64,000 bases of DNA. It comes from Holothuria scabra. Its lineage: Eukaryota; Echinodermata; Holothuroidea; Aspidochirotida; Holothuriidae. A program made the translations under genes and the position numbers. Positions within the stretch are counted from its first letter, which is position 1. Each line of letters opens with the position of its first letter. This document shows, in pieces, positions 61,701 to 64,000 of this stretch. The notes below the pieces were generated by a model. It made no database searches, was not told the origin of the DNA, and saw only the letters and a program-made list of their open reading frames with translations. The stretch is taken from NCBI GenBank assembly GCA_037179385.1, contig CM074195.1, positions 27,426,087 to 27,490,086 on the forward strand, read 5' to 3'.

Positions 61701-62658
61701 CGGGAAAGGCAAAAAATAACAGCGCAAGTCTGAGCTTAGCTGGAACAAAATCGGGAAATCTCTTGCATCTTACCCCAGGACGGTCGAGACTGTGTACGCC
61801 CCTGCATAAACCTATCTAGTCTCTAAGCACTGTTAAATGTATATCAATTGAAAATAACTTCGACCACATGAAATGTCATTTTACATTAGAATTTCAAAAA
61901 TTGCAAAATATCGGAATCTCAAGCTATTCAAAACAGCTTACATAGTACCTAGAAGACTTGTTGACAGAATTATATAAAGTTGTCATTAGTACTTTGATCC
62001 AGTCAAAACGGGGAATGGGGCTATAGAGCATTGAAAAATACAGTAATACCTTTACTTTTACCCCTCTCCTTCCAAGTCTGATCTTGAGCAAAGGTATACA
62101 GATTTGAGGACCATTTATGCTAGTCCGCTTTCGCCACAACATTCGGGCACCAGCTGAAGGGAATATAAAAAAGAAACAAATAAACAGTATATGCTGTCAC
62201 TATAATTTAGATTAGAGAACATCTTGTCAGCAAACAGGAGGTAAACTATATCACGAAAGTTGGAGCGGACACAAAGGGGGTCTCGGGTCTTTCTACCAGG
62301 TCTTTCTGTCGGGTCTTCACTCAGGGGTTGACACGTCTTGAGGAAAAGAATGAGTTCTATCCCTGCACTCATTGTATTTATACCTCTCCACAAGAATCAA
62401 CATCAAAATTTCATCAAAACAATTATTTTTTATCTTCCTGTAGGAAAAGGGTCTCCAAAAGAAGTATCGTCCTGCGGTGTTGTGAAACTTTTTTCAGAAC
62501 TGACCCCTGCTATTCAAGTTGGACTGATATCAGGGGACTTTGCAAGGACACGAGCCTACCTCCATGACAAAATGCGTCCCGCCACGGCTAGACCCGAGGT
62601 CACGATGGAAGAAACAACACGTTCTTTGCCTTTACGTGACATGGAATACAATTATTAG
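55628..62658 (+). CDS. TIMP-like secreted metalloproteinase inhibitor (whole gene, 3 exons)
   Basis: Three plus-strand exons join in phase (45, 64 and 71 codons) to 180 residues. A 26-residue signal peptide ends VEG, exposing Cys27; mature CTCPPS matches the CTCVPPHPQ start of TIMPs, whose N-terminal Cys chelates the metalloproteinase zinc. Cysteines at 27, 29, 41, 96 and 120 (mature 1, 3, 15, 70, 94) match TIMP C1, C3, C13, C70 and C99. SESECG and LFQGKG...SSCGVVKLFSELT fit the family's ESVCG and IAGK...TTCSFV. The sixth N-domain Cys (C124) and the whole C-terminal domain are missing, and the tail after ~135 is basic and unlike TIMP. An extracellular-matrix role is inferred; the family includes holothurian tensilin. 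Further exons or an alternative 3' end cannot be excluded. Confidence 0.85.
56140..56270 (+). repeat. Dispersed repeat shared with 43850-43998
   Basis: TATTTTGAAAACGATACAGC and the following AT-rich segment parallel the inverse of 43850-43998. Not a gene. Confidence 0.5.
57476..57744. mobile_element. Inverted-repeat element with perfect 20-bp ends
   Basis: CAATTGCAGAATACCCCGCA (57476-57495) and its exact inverse (57725-57744) bound 269 bp. The sub-repeats ATTCTAAGTCCAACTTGTCT and ATTTTCAGTCCAATTTCTCT lie inside in the same orientation. No target duplication is evident. The open frame across it is accidental. Confidence 0.8.
59768..60026. mobile_element. TTAA-flanked MITE (family B), copy 2
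   Basis: TTAACCCTTTACCGTTGTGC at the left and CAACGGTAAAGGGTTAT at the right; the final TTAA is mutated to TTAT. The interior is the inverse of 4881-5138 (GCGGGGCGTGCTACGTC on the other strand). Confidence 0.85.
60246..60343 (-). pseudogene. U2 snRNA 5'-end fragment with a 54-bp insertion
   Basis: On minus, CTCGGTCTTTTGGCTAAGAT followed by CATGTGTA matches U2 snRNA from about nt 8 to 35 with one change, then diverges. The block at 60277-60330 interrupts it and is flanked by near-direct repeats AAAAGACCGAGGC (60263-60275) and GAAAGGCCGAGGC (60331-60343). Too short to be a functional U2. Confidence 0.75.
60277..60330 (-). mobile_element. 54-bp truncated retroelement 3' end inside U2-like DNA
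   Basis: 52 of its bases are identical to 50259-50310. On minus it ends GGGGACTTTTAGAAAAAAA, a short A tail, and the ~13-bp U2 repeats on both sides look like a target duplication. Confidence 0.65.
60663..60967. mobile_element. TTAA-flanked MITE (family C), copy 3
   Basis: Perfect TTAA on both sides (60663-60666 and 60964-60967) enclosing AGGGCCAGTCCTCTCACCCC and its diverged inverse. It lies only 40 bp upstream of TIMP-like exon 2, so it sits near or over the branch-point region. Confidence 0.88.
61008..61199 (+). CDS. TIMP-like exon 2 (residues 46-109)
   Basis: Acceptor TATAACAG, donor GTAATT, 192 nt, phase 1 to 1. It encodes the NTR-type beta-barrel part: YVTYDVIVSEVFHGN, then SESECGVAGLQKGIYLF. 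It has no usable ATG and is recognised by splice sites, phase and family pattern. Confidence 0.87.
61200..62443 (+). other. TIMP-like intron 2
   Basis: 1.24 kb containing the short hAT-like MITE at 61648-61804. Nothing else is recognised. Confidence 0.55.
61648..61804. mobile_element. Short hAT-like MITE, GGGCGTAACCAG ends
   Basis: Left TAGGGCGTAACCAGTGGGTG and right GTGTACGCCCCTG are inverted relatives. The left end nearly equals that at 34593-34607 on the other strand. About 157 bp, non-coding; no clear target duplication. Confidence 0.6.
62444..62658 (+). CDS. TIMP-like exon 3 (residues 110-180 and stop)
   Basis: Acceptor TTCCTGTAG, phase 1. It encodes GKGSPKEVSSCGVVKLF and FSELTPAIQVGL, matching the TIMP segment around C99, then an Arg/Glu-rich tail ending MEYNY and TAG at 62656-62658. 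The tail has no cysteine. Confidence 0.82.
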
Positions 62659-64000
62659 TCTCACATGCAGAAGCCTTGGTACAGAAATAAACGCAAATAT
62701 GACAAATGACTTTACCCTGATTAGGATGTTAGAAATAACACTGCATCAAGGCAGTTACCTGAAGGTACTTTGGAGTTTGGAACCAGAGATAAGACATCAT
62801 TGTTAATTTTTCCCGGATAAGGGAGGAGTTGGGAACTGTTTTGGGCTTGGAAAGCTAGCATTAATAGTGTAAGGTCAAATTTTAAAGTTCAAAGGACCTT
62901 ATTGAGCAAAACGTTTTCTTGCGACAGAGAAGTGTAATACGGTCACTTTTGAGTCAATTGGATCACTTTTGAATGACTTTGCAGCCTGCAAATATTCGCT
63001 ACCAAACATTCACTGGCGGGATATACTCCAAGGCAAGAAAATGTATTAAAATATAACTACACCCTACGAGTGGACAAATCAATTTTGGAGAGGAAGCATC
63101 TAAATGTTTTCAGTCAAGGAAATGTTATGAAAGACCTACACATGTTCTAGTTCGAGTTAATGTCATTTAATATTATTAAATATTTACTGAAATACGATCA
63201 AAACGTTTTCTTACGACAGAGAAGTTAAATAGGGTCACTTTTGAGTTAATTGGATCACTTTTGAATGGTTTTGCAGCCTGCAAATATTCGTGACCAAACA
63301 TTCACTGGGATATACTCCAAGGAAAGAAAATGTATTAAAATATTACTACACCCATCGAGTGGACAAATCAATTTTGGAGAGGAAGTATCTAAAAGTTTTC
63401 AGTCAAGGAAATTTTATGTAAGACCTACACATGTTCTACAGTAGCTCGGGCTAATGTCATTTAATATTATTAAATATTTACTGAAATAGGACGAAAGAAG
63501 GAAAGCTCTCCTGTATAAACTATTTAAAGGCATGTTCTCGTGAATTTTCGCCTCTGTCATGTAAGAAAAACAAAAATTTCCACACCATATCCCCCAAACC
63601 CTATCACAATGCCATGTTCCTAACTCAAGATATCTCACTTTAAATATTGGTTTTTTTTTGTTAAAAAATACCTCTGTTTTCCAACGAAGCCACAAAAAGT
63701 TATGTAATGTGGGCACATTGCTTCAAATTTCTTTTGTTTTTCTTTATAATCGAACGTCCTGTTTGTCCTTGAACTTTGATACTGTCGGAATGTTTGACTA
63801 TCTTTTCTGTAGATCTAGCATTACCCTTCACCATACAAAGAGTGCTGCCAACAATATGGCCTAACATTGCCTGCAGCGGTATCATAATTATGAATAAATT
63901 GAATGTAATGTAGAATAAATGTGCCACGATGACATCACAGAATTCCCATGATGTATCAAATCCCAAGAAAAATTTGCAATACTTTAAAAATGTGTATCTT
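62659..64000 (+). other. 3' flank of the TIMP-like gene
   Basis: Presumed 3' UTR from 62659; AAATAAACG at about 62686 could serve as a weak poly(A) signal. Beyond it lies the 292-bp tandem duplication. No further gene is recognised to the right edge. Confidence 0.45.
62909..63492 (+). repeat. Two-copy tandem duplication, 292-bp period
   Basis: AACGTTTTCTTRCGACAGAG starts both copies (62910 and 63202), and both end ATTATTAAATATTTACTGAA. Identity is roughly 90% by eye with small indels, suggesting an old segmental tandem duplication. Confidence 0.9.

Overview
The window looks like nuclear DNA of an invertebrate animal, probably marine. It is AT-rich, has GT-AG introns of 0.6 to 6 kb, and is packed with short inverted-repeat transposons, SINEs and broken non-LTR retrotransposons. 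No bacterial operons, rRNA or intact tRNA genes are seen. An invertebrate deuterostome such as an echinoderm would fit, but this is only a guess: nothing in the sequence fixes the species.

Two protein-coding genes can be assembled exon by exon. The first fills about 0.56-38.76 kb on the minus strand. It has 16 coding exons with matching splice phases and encodes about 890 residues: an N-terminal RUN domain, a long acidic/Ser-rich disordered middle, a short acidic LIR-like motif, and a C-terminal Rubicon-homology (RH) zinc domain. RUN and RH resemble PLEKHM1, the late endosome/lysosome adaptor, but no PH domain is seen between them. The second gene is on the plus strand at 55.63-62.66 kb. Three exons encode a 180-residue secreted TIMP-like protein (tissue inhibitor of metalloproteinases) with the diagnostic mature N-terminal CTC, but with only five of the six N-domain cysteines and no C-terminal domain.

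The introns of the first gene hold repeats. These include a tRNA-derived SINE (SINE-A); a second SINE with a (CTAA)n-type tail (SINE-B), found nested in other elements with clear target duplications; several MITE families (TTAA-flanked, TA-flanked, GTCACACTAC-ended, palindromic); and a 1.1 kb element at 37.5-38.6 kb whose core is six ~156-bp tandem units, most carrying an AGGTCA direct-repeat (DR1) motif.

Between the genes (38.8-55.6 kb) lies a transposon graveyard. It has a 1.9 kb hAT-type element with a perfect 8-bp target duplication and subterminal repeats, and a CR1-like LINE whose coding sequence is split into three pieces by two ~3.2-3.7 kb insertions. It also has an uninterrupted (TTC)n tract of about 589 bp attached to the 3' end of another LINE fragment, and a 46-bp-arm hairpin. 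The TIMP-like introns add a U2 snRNA 5'-end fragment carrying a 54-bp insertion, and the 3' flank has a 292-bp tandem duplication. Exon calls were made by eye from splice consensus and phase; transcript data would settle them.
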